Part shown: piece by piece, positions 36,770-45,555 of the stretch
Layout: every line of letters begins with the position of its first letter
Numbering within the stretch: the stretch's first letter is position 1
NCBI GenBank assembly: GCA_947498985.1
Contig: CANMMF010000011.1
Location: forward strand, 62,001-126,000
Length of the DNA stretch: 64,000 bases
DNA from: an uncultured Paracoccaceae bacterium
GTDB lineage: Bacteria > Pseudomonadota > Alphaproteobacteria > Rhodobacterales > Rhodobacteraceae
Direction: 5' to 3'
Position numbers and translations under genes: made by a program
Notes under the pieces: model-generated
Told to the model about the DNA's origin: nothing
The model's database searches: none
The model's input: the letters and a program-made list of their open reading frames with translations, nothing else

Positions 36770-37078
36770 ATGAAACTCGATCTTGAAACTCTCTCGCGTG
36801 ACGAGTTGAAACAGTTGATCACCGACGCTCAAAAAGCACTGAAGACGGTGGATGCGCGTCGCAGAGGCGAAGCCAAGCGCGCCGCCGAAAAGGTCGCCAA
36901 GGAATACGGCTATTCGCTCGACGAGATTGTGACCGCGCCGAACAAAGGCTCCAAAGGTGTTGCGAAATTCGCCAATCCCGCCGATGCCAGCCAGACCTGG
37001 ACCGGCCGCGGCCGCAAACCCAACTGGGTGGTCGATGCGCTGAAGGCGGGCAAGTCTCTGGACGACATGGCGATTTGA
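36770..37078 (+). CDS. H-NS-family nucleoid-associated protein
   Basis: 102 residues. The N-terminal part (residues 1-50) is a charged coiled coil for oligomerisation ([20 protein letters not shown]). The C-terminal DNA-binding region contains [12 protein letters not shown], the H-NS signature (T-W-T-G-x-G-R-x-P-x-W). In Rhodobacter the related HvrA and Spb proteins regulate photosynthesis genes, but here only general nucleoid binding and silencing of AT-rich DNA can be inferred. GGAAGGA precedes the ATG, and the region upstream is AT-rich. Confidence 0.88.
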   Translation: MKLDLETLSRDELKQLITDAQKALKTVDARRRGEAKRAAEKVAKEYGYSLDEIVTAPNKGSKGVAKFANPADASQTWTGRGRKPNWVVDALKAGKSLDDMAI

Positions 37079-37106
37079 GCCGGACCAGCAAGAGGAGCGC
37101 GCAGCA

Positions 37107-37811
37107 ATGACGGTTCATATCGGGGCCGAACCCGGACAAATCGCCGAAACGGTTCTGATGCCCGGGGATCCGTTGCGCGCCCAATGGGCGGCTGAAAACT
37201 ATCTGGAAAACGCAGAATGTGTGAACCGCGTGCGCGGCATGCTTGGGTTCACCGGGACCTACAAAGGCAACCGCGTCACGATCCACGGGTCGGGCATGGG
37301 CATGCCAAGCCTGTCGATCTATGCCAACGAGCTGATCCGCGATTACGGCGCCAAGACGCTCATTCGGATCGGCTCCTGCGGGGCAATGCAAAAGCACATC
37401 GGTATTCGCGATGTCATTATCGCGATGACCGCGTCGACACTCTCCACCCCGTCGCGGGGGCTCTTTCGGGAATTGAGCTTTGCGCCCTGCGCCGATTACG
37501 GTCTCTTGCGGGCTGCGGCAGATGTCGCGGCAAAACGCGGGGTGCCGACCCATGTGGGCGGGATCTATTCGTCGGACGTCTTCTACGACGAACGCCCGGA
37601 CCTCAACGAGCAGATGGTGCGCCACGGAGTTCTGGGGGTCGAGATGGAAGCGGCGGAGCTTTACACGGTTGCGGCGCGCTACGGCGCGCGGGCCCTGGCC
37701 GTGCTGACCGTCTCCGACCATCTGATCACCGAAGAGGCGTTGCCGTCAGAAGACCGCGAGCGGTCGTTTGGCGATATGGTCGAGATCGCGCTGGAGGCCG
37801 CGTTCAGCTGA
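37107..37811 (+). CDS. deoD: Purine-nucleoside phosphorylase, DeoD type
   Basis: 234 residues, the standard hexameric DeoD length. It cleaves purine (deoxy)nucleosides with phosphate to the base and (deoxy)ribose-1-phosphate. Signatures: [18 protein letters not shown] (phosphate loop), [16 protein letters not shown] (the family motif), IRIGSCGAM, and the [17 protein letters not shown] substrate-binding stretch with SDHL near the end (catalytic Asp). AGAGGAG precedes the ATG. It starts 28 bases after the H-NS-like gene on the same strand and is convergent with the sulfonate operon. Confidence 0.94.
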   Translation: MTVHIGAEPGQIAETVLMPGDPLRAQWAAENYLENAECVNRVRGMLGFTGTYKGNRVTIHGSGMGMPSLSIYANELIRDYGAKTLIRIGSCGAMQKHIGIRDVIIAMTASTLSTPSRGLFRELSFAPCADYGLLRAAADVAAKRGVPTHVGGIYSSDVFYDERPDLNEQMVRHGVLGVEMEAAELYTVAARYGARALAVLTVSDHLITEEALPSEDRERSFGDMVEIALEAAFS

Positions 37812-37867
37812 TCGCCGCGGGCGCTCGGGCGTGCCGTGCGACAGCCGGTGCGCGGAAAGGCCGTCTC

Positions 37868-38971
37868 TCAGCGCTCAAGCGCCGTCAGATCGGTGACGCC
37901 GGTCTGCGCCATCGCGATGCTCAGCTCTGACGTGATCACCTCGAAGAGCCGCTGCAGACCCTCCTCGCCCGCCGCGGCAATGGCGAACTGCCAGACGCGG
38001 CCCAGAAAGGCGAAGTCCGCGCCTTGCACAAAGCTTTTCAGCACGTCCTCGCCGCCGCGCAGCCCGCTGTCGAAAAAGACCGGTGTGTCGGGGCCGAGAG
38101 CGTCGCGGATCTCGGCAAGGGCGGTGATCGGCGCCGGGGCCGCTTCAAGCTGGCGCGCGCCGTGGCTGGAGACCTGCACCGCGTCCACGCCTTCGCTGGC
38201 AAGCCGCGTCGCGTCCTCCACATCCAGAACGCCCTTGACCACAAGCTTGCCGCGCCAGGTGTCGCGCAGGCGTTTGAGGGTGTCCCAGTCGGCCTTTGCA
38301 CGGCTTTCGGTGCGGTCGAAACTGTAGCCCGGCATCTCGAAATTGGCCATTTGCGGCCGTCCCCGCGCCAGCGTGGTCAGCGAATATTCCGGATGCAGGG
38401 CGAAATCGACAAACTGCCGAGGCCCGATGCGGAACGGCATCGTGAAGCCATGGCGCAGCTCTCGCGGACGGCGGCCCACCTCGGGCACGTCCACGGTCAG
38501 GATCAGCACCTCATAGCCCGCGTCCTGCGCGCGCTGCACCAGCCTGAAGGTGCCGACCCCGTCGCCGCTGAAATAGAGCTGGAACCAGGCATGGCCCCCG
38601 GCCGTCTCGATCATCCGTTCCATGGGTGAGGACGCGACGGTCGAGACACCCAGCGGGATCCGGTGCTTTGCCGCCAGCCGCGCCAGCATGTCGTCCGCCC
38701 CGGGCCAGCTAAGATTACACATGCCCATCGGCGCGATCCCGAAAGGGCGCCCGGCGGTTTGTCCGAAAAGCGGCACCTCAAGCGACCGCGTGCTCACATC
38801 ACGCAGGATGCGCGGGCGCAACGGCACCGCGTCCAAAGCGGCGCGGGCCCGGCGCGCGCCCGCCTCATTGCCCGCCGCACCGTCGATATAGTCGAAGACC
38901 ATCCACGGCAGGCGTCGGCGCGCCAGACGGCGTGCATCCTCGGTAGAGTGAATGCGCGCCGCCCGGCTCAT
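37868..38971 (-). CDS. FMN-dependent 2-hydroxyacid dehydrogenase, candidate sulfolactate dehydrogenase
   Basis: 367 residues of the lactate/glycolate oxidase TIM-barrel family. FMN-binding and catalytic stretches are present: FGIAPMGMCNLSWPGADD, FQLYFS, VVKGVL (Lys), and the active-site VSSHGARQLE with His and Arg. The family norm there is SNHGxRQLD, so Asn and Asp are changed to Ser and Glu. It is the last gene of the DHPS operon, 3 bases after comE, whose product consumes sulfopyruvate. The best inference is oxidation of 3-sulfolactate to sulfopyruvate, the role of SlcD in Roseovarius. It may instead use lactate or another 2-hydroxyacid. Confidence 0.78.
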   Translation of the reverse strand: MSRAARIHSTEDARRLARRRLPWMVFDYIDGAAGNEAGARRARAALDAVPLRPRILRDVSTRSLEVPLFGQTAGRPFGIAPMGMCNLSWPGADDMLARLAAKHRIPLGVSTVASSPMERMIETAGGHAWFQLYFSGDGVGTFRLVQRAQDAGYEVLILTVDVPEVGRRPRELRHGFTMPFRIGPRQFVDFALHPEYSLTTLARGRPQMANFEMPGYSFDRTESRAKADWDTLKRLRDTWRGKLVVKGVLDVEDATRLASEGVDAVQVSSHGARQLEAAPAPITALAEIRDALGPDTPVFFDSGLRGGEDVLKSFVQGADFAFLGRVWQFAIAAAGEEGLQRLFEVITSELSIAMAQTGVTDLTALER

Positions 38972-38974
38972 GAT

Positions 38975-39529
38975 CTACGCCTGCACCGCTTTCATGAAGC
39001 GGTCGCGGATGACCACCGGGTCCATGGTGATCACCGGCAGCTTGATATTGCCGCTGTCGCATTTGCAGATGATGATCGTCATCTCGTCGCTGTCGATGGC
39101 CTCCTGCAGCACCGGACCGAGATCGCGGTCCTGCACCTCGACCACGTTCTCGCAACCGCAGGCCCGGGCCACCGCCGTCAGCGAGGTTTTCTTGCCCGCA
39201 TAGGTCGGCTGGTCGCCGGTGGAGCCATAAGACCCGTTGTCGATGATCAGCAGCGTGTAGTTGCCGGTGGCGTTGTTGGCGATGGTCGGCAGCGTGCCGA
39301 GATTGGTCAGCACCGACCCGTCGCCGTCGATGGAAATCACCGGCTTGTCCTGTGCCAGTGCCAGACCAAAGCCGATGGAGGAGGACAGACCCATGGTGCC
39401 CAGCATGTAGAAATTCGTTGGCTGGTCGTCGATCATGTGCAGCTCCTGGCTCGGCAGGCCGATATTGCACACGACAAGGTGGTCGCGGATGATGGGCGCG
39501 ATCTCGCGCAGGATTTCAGAGCGGATCAT
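38975..39529 (-). CDS. comE: Sulfopyruvate decarboxylase, beta subunit (ComE)
   Basis: 184 residues, the C-terminal (TPP-binding) half of a split thiamine-diphosphate decarboxylase. The TPP motif begins SIDGDGSVLTNLGTL and ends with LIIDNGSYGSTG, the GDG...N pattern binding Mg-diphosphate. With ComD it decarboxylates 3-sulfopyruvate to sulfoacetaldehyde. Its start ATG overlaps the ComD stop (ATGA), which sets the correct start at 39529. In bacteria ComDE serves sulfolactate/DHPS catabolism, and in methanogens coenzyme M synthesis; the operon context settles it as catabolic. Confidence 0.9.
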   Translation of the reverse strand: MIRSEILREIAPIIRDHLVVCNIGLPSQELHMIDDQPTNFYMLGTMGLSSSIGFGLALAQDKPVISIDGDGSVLTNLGTLPTIANNATGNYTLLIIDNGSYGSTGDQPTYAGKKTSLTAVARACGCENVVEVQDRDLGPVLQEAIDSDEMTIIICKCDSGNIKLPVITMDPVVIRDRFMKAVQA

Positions 39530-40032
39530 TGGTCGCCATAGCCTCCCCAGAAATTGGCATCGGTTAGGATGGCCACGGGTTTGTTGCACATGAAGGTGTA
39601 TTTCAGGATGTTGTCGAACTCTTCGACATCCTTCTGCCAGTGGAAGTGGTAGGTGGGGATGTTCATCTGCGCCAGCAGCGCCTTGGTATGCACCGCCATC
39701 TCGACCTGGCAGGCTACCGGCTCTCGCAGCTCTCCGCGATAGGAGATCAGCATCGGCAGCGGCATGCGATAGTACTGGATCAGCGTGGCCAGCGTGTTGA
39801 TCGTGACGCCGATGGCGGTGTTCTGCATGATGATGGCGGGGCGTTTGCCGCCCATCCATGCACCGGCGCAAAGCCCCATGCCCTCGTCTTCCTTGTTGGA
39901 GGGGATGTGGAAGATCTCGTCGCGCTGGTCAATCTCGTCGATCACACCGGCCAGTTGCTTGCAGGGCACGGTGGTCACGAACGACACGCCATTGGCCACC
40001 AGATCGTCGGTGATGCGTTTGTCTATGTTCAT
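39526..40032 (-). CDS. comD: Sulfopyruvate decarboxylase, alpha subunit (ComD)
   Basis: 168 residues, the N-terminal (Pyr) half of the split TPP enzyme. SNKEDEGMGLCAGAWMGGKR contains the conserved Glu that activates the thiamine pyrimidine. PAIIMQNTAIGVTINTLATL and PMLISYRGELREP are further ComD-like blocks. It pairs with ComE from the next gene, with an ATGA stop-start overlap ensuring equal synthesis. It converts sulfopyruvate to sulfoacetaldehyde and CO2, in the cytosol. The upstream gene in the operon is a universal stress protein, 42 bases away. Confidence 0.9.
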   Translation of the reverse strand: MNIDKRITDDLVANGVSFVTTVPCKQLAGVIDEIDQRDEIFHIPSNKEDEGMGLCAGAWMGGKRPAIIMQNTAIGVTINTLATLIQYYRMPLPMLISYRGELREPVACQVEMAVHTKALLAQMNIPTYHFHWQKDVEEFDNILKYTFMCNKPVAILTDANFWGGYGDQ

Positions 40033-40074
40033 CGGGTTTTGGCTTTCGTAGGTCAGGAACGGGCGGGTTCGGGA

Positions 40075-40485
40075 TCAGGTGGTGCGCACCACATGCACGT
40101 CGCAATGGGCGTGCTGCACGACGCGGGCGGCGGTGGAGCCAAGCAGGTAGTCGCGAAACCCCGGCTTGTGAGAGCCCATGACGACGCAATCGGCGTCTTC
40201 GCTTTCGGCCACGTCGATGATCGTGCGCGAGCTGTGACCGCGTTTCATCATGGCCGTGACACCATCGAGCGGGGCCACCCGCTCTTCGAGCCGGGTGCGG
40301 GCGGATTCGTAAGCGGCACGCAGCATGTCTTCGTCGAGATAGGCAGCAACGGAGCCGTCGGGGGCCTCGTAGACGTGCAGGGCGACGATCTGCCCCCCCT
40401 CGGCCTGCAGGGCGCGGGCCACTTCGAGGGTCTTGTCGGCAATGCCGTGGTCAAGGGCCATCGGAACGAGGATCTTCTTGTACAT
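40075..40485 (-). CDS. Universal stress protein (UspA family)
   Basis: 136 residues, a single Usp domain. It begins MYKKILVPMALDHG. The ATP-binding motif G-2x-G-9x-G-S/T is intact in GSHKPGFRDYLLGSTAARV, so it is an ATP-binding type. The role is unknown. Its position within the DHPS operon, between the dehydrogenases and comD, indicates co-expression with sulfonate catabolism. TRAP-transporter operons often carry a Usp gene, so it may relate to transport or to redox stress rather than to catalysis. Confidence 0.9.
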   Translation of the reverse strand: MYKKILVPMALDHGIADKTLEVARALQAEGGQIVALHVYEAPDGSVAAYLDEDMLRAAYESARTRLEERVAPLDGVTAMMKRGHSSRTIIDVAESEDADCVVMGSHKPGFRDYLLGSTAARVVQHAHCDVHVVRTT

Positions 40486-40530
40486 GTCATGTCTCCTTTG
40501 CCAATTGTGGGGACTGTGCCGCTGCCGGCA

Positions 40531-41511
40531 TCACGCCCAGGGGTGCAAAACGATTTTCGGGGCGGCGACGCGCCCCGCGCGCAGATCGGCAAACGCCGCG
40601 GGCCCGGCATCAAGGTCGCGCGTCTCGATCCAGTCGAGCGGTCCGAGCCGCCCTTCGAATATCGCCTGCGCGGTCTCGCGAAAATCCCGCGCGGTGTAGG
40701 TATAGGTGCCGATGAACGTGATCTCCTGCAGGGTCAGGCGGCGCACGTCGATGCCGCCCGCGTCCTCGCCAAGCCCGATATGCAGGATCACGCCCCCGGG
40801 CCGGGCGGCGGCGGAGGCGGCCGCGCGGGTCGCGGCATAGCCCACCGCATCGACCACCAGCCCGAACTGGCCCTTGGCGTCGCCGCGCACATCGAGCCCG
40901 CAGCGCTCGGTGAGGAAGGCCGCGCGGGTCGCGTTGGGCTCCACGATCGTGACCTCGTCAGCGCCCTGCGCCTTGAGCGACAAGGCCGCCGCCAGACCGA
41001 TGGCGCCGCCGCCCAGCACCAGCGCATCGCGCGCGGCCTCCGGGTGCAGCGCCTCGAGGCCCAGCCGCACCGCGTGCCAGCTGACGGCAATCGGCTCTGC
41101 CAGCGCGGCCTTGTCGAGCGACACGGCGTCGGGCACCGGCACGAGGTTATCCTCGGGCATGGTGATGTATTGCGCAAACGCGCCTTCCCTCGGCATCATC
41201 GAGATGATCTGGCGATCCGGGCACAGGTTCTCCCGCCCGGTCTTGCAGGCCGGGCAGCTGCCGCAATGCACCAGCGGGTTCACGGTGACACGCGCCCCGC
41301 GCCGGGGGCCCGCGGCGATCACGCCCGCCGCTTCATGGCCCAGGATCAAGGGGGCCGGGCGGCGCGCGTCATGGCCAAGATAGGCGTGCATGTCCGAGCC
41401 GCAGATGCCCACCGCATCGACGCGGATCAGCAGCTCCCCCGCTGCCGGGTCGGGATCGGGGCGGGTGTGGATGCCCAGCGTCTCGACACCCTCATAGACC
41501 ATCGCCTTCAT
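40531..41511 (-). CDS. hpsP: Zinc-dependent MDR dehydrogenase, probable DHPS 2-dehydrogenase HpsP
   Basis: 326 residues. The catalytic zinc region has GICGSDMHAYLGHD and GHEAAGVI, and the structural zinc lobe CGSCPACKTGRENLC has all four Cys. The NAD-binding motif is LVLGGGAIGLAAALS. By context with hpsN and hpsO, it fits HpsP. In Cupriavidus pinatubonensis HpsO and HpsP are 2-dehydrogenases that together interconvert the two DHPS enantiomers, so HpsN can use both. Its start overlaps the hpsO stop by 4 bases. The assignment is by synteny; the fold alone would give only an alcohol/polyol dehydrogenase. Confidence 0.8.
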   Translation of the reverse strand: MKAMVYEGVETLGIHTRPDPDPAAGELLIRVDAVGICGSDMHAYLGHDARRPAPLILGHEAAGVIAAGPRRGARVTVNPLVHCGSCPACKTGRENLCPDRQIISMMPREGAFAQYITMPEDNLVPVPDAVSLDKAALAEPIAVSWHAVRLGLEALHPEAARDALVLGGGAIGLAAALSLKAQGADEVTIVEPNATRAAFLTERCGLDVRGDAKGQFGLVVDAVGYAATRAAASAAARPGGVILHIGLGEDAGGIDVRRLTLQEITFIGTYTYTARDFRETAQAIFEGRLGPLDWIETRDLDAGPAAFADLRAGRVAAPKIVLHPWA

Positions 41512-42269
41512 TTCGCGGTGAACCCCCCGTCAACCATCAGCACCTGCCCGGTCACGTAAGCCGAGGCGTCGGAGCACAAAAACAGCAGCGGCCCGATCAT
41601 GTCGTCCATCCGCCCGTTACGCCCGATGCAGGTCTGCGCGGCGTTGCGGTCGGCGCGCTCGGGATCGGCAAAGACCGCCTGCGTAAGCTCGGTCGGAAAA
41701 AAGCCCGGCCCGATGGCGTTGGTGTTGATGCCGTCCCGCGACCACGCCTGTGCCATGGCGCGCGTCATCTGCGCGATGCCGCCCTTGGTGGTGCCATAGG
41801 CCATGCCGCCCGGAAAGGCGCGCGCGCTCTGCAAAGAGGCAAACTGCACGATCCGCCCCCAGCCTTTCGCCTTCATCGCAGGCACCAGCGCCTGGCTGAG
41901 AAAGAACGGCGCGGTCAGGTTCAGCGCAAGCGACATGTCCCAGCCATCCGGCGTGACCTCGTCGGCGGGCTGGCGGGTGTTGATGCCCGCCGCATGAACG
42001 ACGATATCCGGCGCGCCGAACGGCTCGGCCACGGCCTCTGCCAGCTCGGGCAAGGCCTCGCGCAGCGACAGATCCGCCGTCACCGCGGCGGCATTGGCCC
42101 CGACGCCGGAGCGCCATTCGGCCAGCGCCTCCTTGCGGCGCGCCACACCGACGACGCGCGCCCCCGCGGCGGCCAGAACCGTGGCCGCCTGTTGCCCCAG
42201 CCCGGAGCTGGCCCCGGTGACGCAGGCCACGCGACCGCTCAGGTCGAAAAGGCCGCGCGGATCATTCAT
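41508..42269 (-). CDS. hpsO: Short-chain dehydrogenase, probable DHPS 2-dehydrogenase HpsO
   Basis: 253 residues, a classical SDR. The cofactor motif TGASSGLGQQAATVLAA, VHAAGIN (NAG-like), the catalytic Ser within FASLQSARAF and YGTTK (YxxxK) are present, with the C-terminal VTGQVLMVDGG. Overlap with hpsN (8 bases) and hpsP (4 bases) couples all three. In the known system HpsO oxidises one DHPS enantiomer at C2 to the ketone, which HpsP reduces to the other. Which enantiomer cannot be seen here. Confidence 0.82.
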   Translation of the reverse strand: MNDPRGLFDLSGRVACVTGASSGLGQQAATVLAAAGARVVGVARRKEALAEWRSGVGANAAAVTADLSLREALPELAEAVAEPFGAPDIVVHAAGINTRQPADEVTPDGWDMSLALNLTAPFFLSQALVPAMKAKGWGRIVQFASLQSARAFPGGMAYGTTKGGIAQMTRAMAQAWSRDGINTNAIGPGFFPTELTQAVFADPERADRNAAQTCIGRNGRMDDMIGPLLFLCSDASAYVTGQVLMVDGGFTAK

Positions 42270-43569
42270 CGACGGTCAGGTCGAACGACTCGTCGGGGTA
42301 ATACTTGTAAAGGCGCGCATCGGCGGCGCGCGCGTGCCCTTCCATGCCTTCCAAACGGCTGATGCGGGCAGTGGCCTCAGCAACCGGCTTGGCGCCGTCC
42401 CGCGTGGCCCGCTGCCAGGTCACGATCTTCATGTATTTGTGCACGCTGAGCCCGCCGGTGTAGTTGGCCGCCCCCGAGGTTGGCAGCACGTGGTTGGTGC
42501 CCGCCGCCTTGTCGCCATAAGCCACCGTGGTCTCTTCGCCCAGAAAGAGCGAGCCGTAGCAGGTCAGCCGGCCCAGCCACCAGTCGAGATCGGCCGCCTG
42601 CACTGTCAGGTGCTCGGGCGCGTAATCATCCGAGGTCTGCGCCATCTCCTCGCGGTCGGAACAAACGATGACCTCGGCATAGTCGCGCCACGCGGCGGCG
42701 GCGTTCTGGGCGTTCACCTCCGGCAGATCGTCAATCAGGCCGGGGACCAGCTCCATCACCTTTTCGGCCAGCGCCCGGTCATCGGTGACCAGCCAGACGG
42801 GCGAGTTGTAGCCATGCTCGGCCTGGCTCACCAGATCGGTGGCCACGATGAAGGGATCGGCGGTCTTGTCGGCGAGGATCAGGCTGTCGGTGGGGCCCGC
42901 GATCATGTCGATGCCCACGCGGCCAAAAAGCGAACGCTTGGCTTCGGCCACAAACTGGTTGCCCGGCCCGACCAGGATATTGGCCTTGGGCAGCCCGAAG
43001 AGCCCGTAGGTCATGGCGGCCACGCCCTGCACGCCACCCATGGCGAGGATCTTGTCGGCGCCGCAATAATGCGCGGCATAGATGATCGCGGGCGCCACGC
43101 CGGTATCGGGGCGCGGCGGCGAACAGGCGGTGATGTGGCGGCAGCCCGCGACCTTGGCGGTGGTCACCGTCATGATCGCCGAGGCGATATGCGAATAGCG
43201 TCCGCCGGGCACGTAACAGCCCGCCGCGTCCACCGGGATCGCCTTTTGCCCCGCGATGAGCCCCGGCACGACCTCGACCTCGATATCGGCCACGGTGCCC
43301 TTCTGCGCCTCGGCGAATTTCCTGACATTGGCATGGCTGAAGCGAATGTCGGCTTTCAGCTTTTCCGGCACCAGCGCGGCTGCGGCCTCGATCTCTTCGG
43401 GGGTCAGTACGATGTTGCCGTCATACTTGTCGAACTTCGCCGCGTAGTCGAGCGCCGCCTGATCCCGGCCCGCCTCGATATCGGACAGGATCTCGGCCAC
43501 GGTGGCCCGCACGTCAGAGGCATCGGATTTCGCGGTCAGGGTCGCTTTTTTGAGGTAGTCTCGCGCCAT
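42262..43569 (-). CDS. hpsN: Sulfopropanediol 3-dehydrogenase HpsN (histidinol-dehydrogenase family)
   Basis: 435 residues in the histidinol dehydrogenase family. Conserved parts: VPGGRYSH, VGPGNQFVAEAKR, MIAGPTDSLILAD, the zinc ligands Gln/His in LVSQAEHGYNS, the catalytic Glu-His and Asp in DDYAPEHLTV, and the C-terminal His in GLSVHKYMK. HpsN oxidises (R)-DHPS by two NAD-dependent steps to (R)-sulfolactate. It lies among hpsO, hpsP and a TRAP transporter with no his genes near, so the DHPS role is strongly preferred to histidine synthesis. It overlaps hpsO by 8 bases. Confidence 0.92.
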   Translation of the reverse strand: MARDYLKKATLTAKSDASDVRATVAEILSDIEAGRDQAALDYAAKFDKYDGNIVLTPEEIEAAAALVPEKLKADIRFSHANVRKFAEAQKGTVADIEVEVVPGLIAGQKAIPVDAAGCYVPGGRYSHIASAIMTVTTAKVAGCRHITACSPPRPDTGVAPAIIYAAHYCGADKILAMGGVQGVAAMTYGLFGLPKANILVGPGNQFVAEAKRSLFGRVGIDMIAGPTDSLILADKTADPFIVATDLVSQAEHGYNSPVWLVTDDRALAEKVMELVPGLIDDLPEVNAQNAAAAWRDYAEVIVCSDREEMAQTSDDYAPEHLTVQAADLDWWLGRLTCYGSLFLGEETTVAYGDKAAGTNHVLPTSGAANYTGGLSVHKYMKIVTWQRATRDGAKPVAEATARISRLEGMEGHARAADARLYKYYPDESFDLTVDE

Positions 43570-43579
43570 GGAGGGGGTC

Positions 43580-44908
43580 CTATTTCAAGATGTCAGGCAG
43601 CAGCGTGGTCGACAGGGCTGGCACATAGGCGATCAGCAATACCACGAGCAACATGAAGAAGACAAAGGGAACGGCGCGGGCGGCGATCTTGAGGATCGAC
43701 TCGCCGGTGATGCCGGATACGACGAAGAGGTTGAGCCCCAGCGGCGGTGTGATGAAGCCGACGCCCAGCGCGGTGATCATCATGATGCAGAACTGGATCT
43801 CGTTCATGCCGATATTGTCGGCCAGAGGCTTCAGGATCGGCGCGAGGATAACGATGTTGGGTGTCGTCTCCATCACGCAACCCGCCGCGATCAGGATCCC
43901 GATCATCAGCAGGATCAGCATCATCGGATCGTCGGTGAGCCCGGTCACGGCCGTCACAAAGCCCTGCGGCACACCCATGATGGCGAGCGCTTCGGCCAGC
44001 GGGGCAGAGAAGGCGATGATCGGCAGGATCACCCCGTTAACCTTGGCCGACGAGATCAGCATCGCGGGAAAATCGCTCAGTTTCAGGGTCCTGAGGATGA
44101 AGCCCATGATGATCGTCACAACCACCGCCGTGGCACCCGCTTCGGTGGGTGTCAGTCGGCCCGAGAAGATGCCGTAGAAGATGATCCCCGGCACGATGAA
44201 CGCGTACCAGCCGGATTTCAGCGCGGTGCCGAGCCGCGAGAGATACTCTCCCATCGAGATGTTGCCGCCGCCTTCGTAGCCATGGATGCGGTTCACCACG
44301 ATGTTGGTGATCAGGATCGACAGCAGGATCAGCAGACCCGGGATCAGCGCGGCAAGAAACAGCGTCGAGGCGGAAATGCCCAGCACCAGGCCGATGATGA
44401 TATAGGCGATCGACGGCGGGATCAGGATGCCGGTACAGGCACCCGCCGCCACCAGCGCGCAGGCATAGGGGCGCGGGTAGCCCGATTCCACCAGCCGGTT
44501 GATTGTCATCCGGCCCACCGCCGCGGCGCCTGCCGCGTCAGAGCCCGAAATCGCCGCGAACATACCGCAGACCAGCACCGTGGCCGACCCGAACCCACCC
44601 TTGGCGAACTGCGTCAGCGCTTCGGCCACGTCGAGAAACTTGCGACTGAGCCCGGTACGCACCAGCACGTCCCCGGTCAGGATGAAAAGCGGCACGGCAG
44701 TGAGCGCAAAGGCGTCGATGCCGGTGAACAGGCTCTCGCCCACCGCCGAAAGCGGCATGTCGCCGGACATGATCAGCATGGTGATCGCCGCCGACCCGAT
44801 GGCCGCCCAGACCGGCACCGCCAGCGCGATGAGGCCCACGAACATGATCACCGGCAGATAGAAGTCCCAGCCGAGTTCAACGGTCTGATTGAGTTGTTGC
44901 CAAAGCAT
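43580..44908 (-). CDS. TRAP transporter large permease (DctM type), probable HpsM
   Basis: 442 residues, about twelve hydrophobic helices, the ion-coupled translocation subunit. The family signature is in GDVLVRTGLSRKFLDVAEAL and SGSDAAGAAAVGRMTI, with PPSIAYIIIG and the EAGATAVVVTIIMG segment. It works with the small permease (10 bases upstream) and the solute-binding protein to import the substrate with Na+. Position before hpsN points to DHPS. The gene is 10 bases from hpsN. Confidence 0.92.
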   Translation of the reverse strand: MLWQQLNQTVELGWDFYLPVIMFVGLIALAVPVWAAIGSAAITMLIMSGDMPLSAVGESLFTGIDAFALTAVPLFILTGDVLVRTGLSRKFLDVAEALTQFAKGGFGSATVLVCGMFAAISGSDAAGAAAVGRMTINRLVESGYPRPYACALVAAGACTGILIPPSIAYIIIGLVLGISASTLFLAALIPGLLILLSILITNIVVNRIHGYEGGGNISMGEYLSRLGTALKSGWYAFIVPGIIFYGIFSGRLTPTEAGATAVVVTIIMGFILRTLKLSDFPAMLISSAKVNGVILPIIAFSAPLAEALAIMGVPQGFVTAVTGLTDDPMMLILLMIGILIAAGCVMETTPNIVILAPILKPLADNIGMNEIQFCIMMITALGVGFITPPLGLNLFVVSGITGESILKIAARAVPFVFFMLLVVLLIAYVPALSTTLLPDILK

Positions 44909-44918
44909 GTGTCAGTCC

Positions 44919-45431
44919 TCAATCAAAAAGCTTGTCGCCTTCGTAGACGGGTGTGCCGTCGCGAAGGCTGCGGAAATCGCGCAGAAGAGATTGAATCAGG
45001 CGGAAGATCATCAGCGCGAAGCCCACAGGCACCGCCATCAGGAACCAAACCATGGAAATGCGCAGCCCGTGGCTGACCGAGCCGAACTTGGCCGAGACAT
45101 GCACCGTCTCGTAGGACCAGTAGAGCGCGATCACCGCGACCACGAGCATCACCAGATCGCCGAAGATATAGAGCAGCGCCTTGCCGCGCGGCGGCAGGTA
45201 ATGCATCAGCACATCAATGCGGATATGGCCGCGGTCCTTCACCGCCACCGCCGCGCCGATCCACGCCAGATAGATGAACGAATAACGCACGATCTCTTCG
45301 CCCCAGATCGAGCTGTAGGAAAAGATCTCGCGCCTGAGCACTTCGATGGCCATGGTCAGCACGAGCATCACGTAGAAGGTCAGGAGCAGCCAGCGTTCGG
45401 CATCCTGGTCTATGCGTTTCAAAATGGACAT
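44919..45431 (-). CDS. TRAP transporter small permease (DctQ type), probable HpsL
   Basis: 170 residues with four membrane helices. The N-terminus (MSILKRIDQDAERWLLLTFYVMLV, in part) and the block FSYSSIWGEEIVRYSFIYLAWIG match DctQ, where WGEE followed by R(Y/F) and FIYLAW is the usual signature; KDRGHIRIDVL follows. The start at 45431 avoids an Arg/Pro-rich upstream extension. Lies between binding protein (124 bases upstream) and large permease. The 124-base gap is the largest within the operon. Confidence 0.9.
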   Translation of the reverse strand: MSILKRIDQDAERWLLLTFYVMLVLTMAIEVLRREIFSYSSIWGEEIVRYSFIYLAWIGAAVAVKDRGHIRIDVLMHYLPPRGKALLYIFGDLVMLVVAVIALYWSYETVHVSAKFGSVSHGLRISMVWFLMAVPVGFALMIFRLIQSLLRDFRSLRDGTPVYEGDKLFD

Positions 45432-45555
45432 CGGCGGCCCTTTCGCAGAGCGCGCGGGATCACAGCCCGCGCAGGGTGCGCGCGCGGGACGGATCGCCAC
45501 GTTTCGGGAGATTCAGGGAAAGGCGGGCGCCGCGGATGGGCGCCCGCAACAACGC

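Noticed and set aside
42262-43569. Annotation of HpsN as histidinol dehydrogenase (HisD)
   Set aside because: Same family, but the neighbours are hpsO, hpsP and a TRAP transporter and no histidine genes are present.
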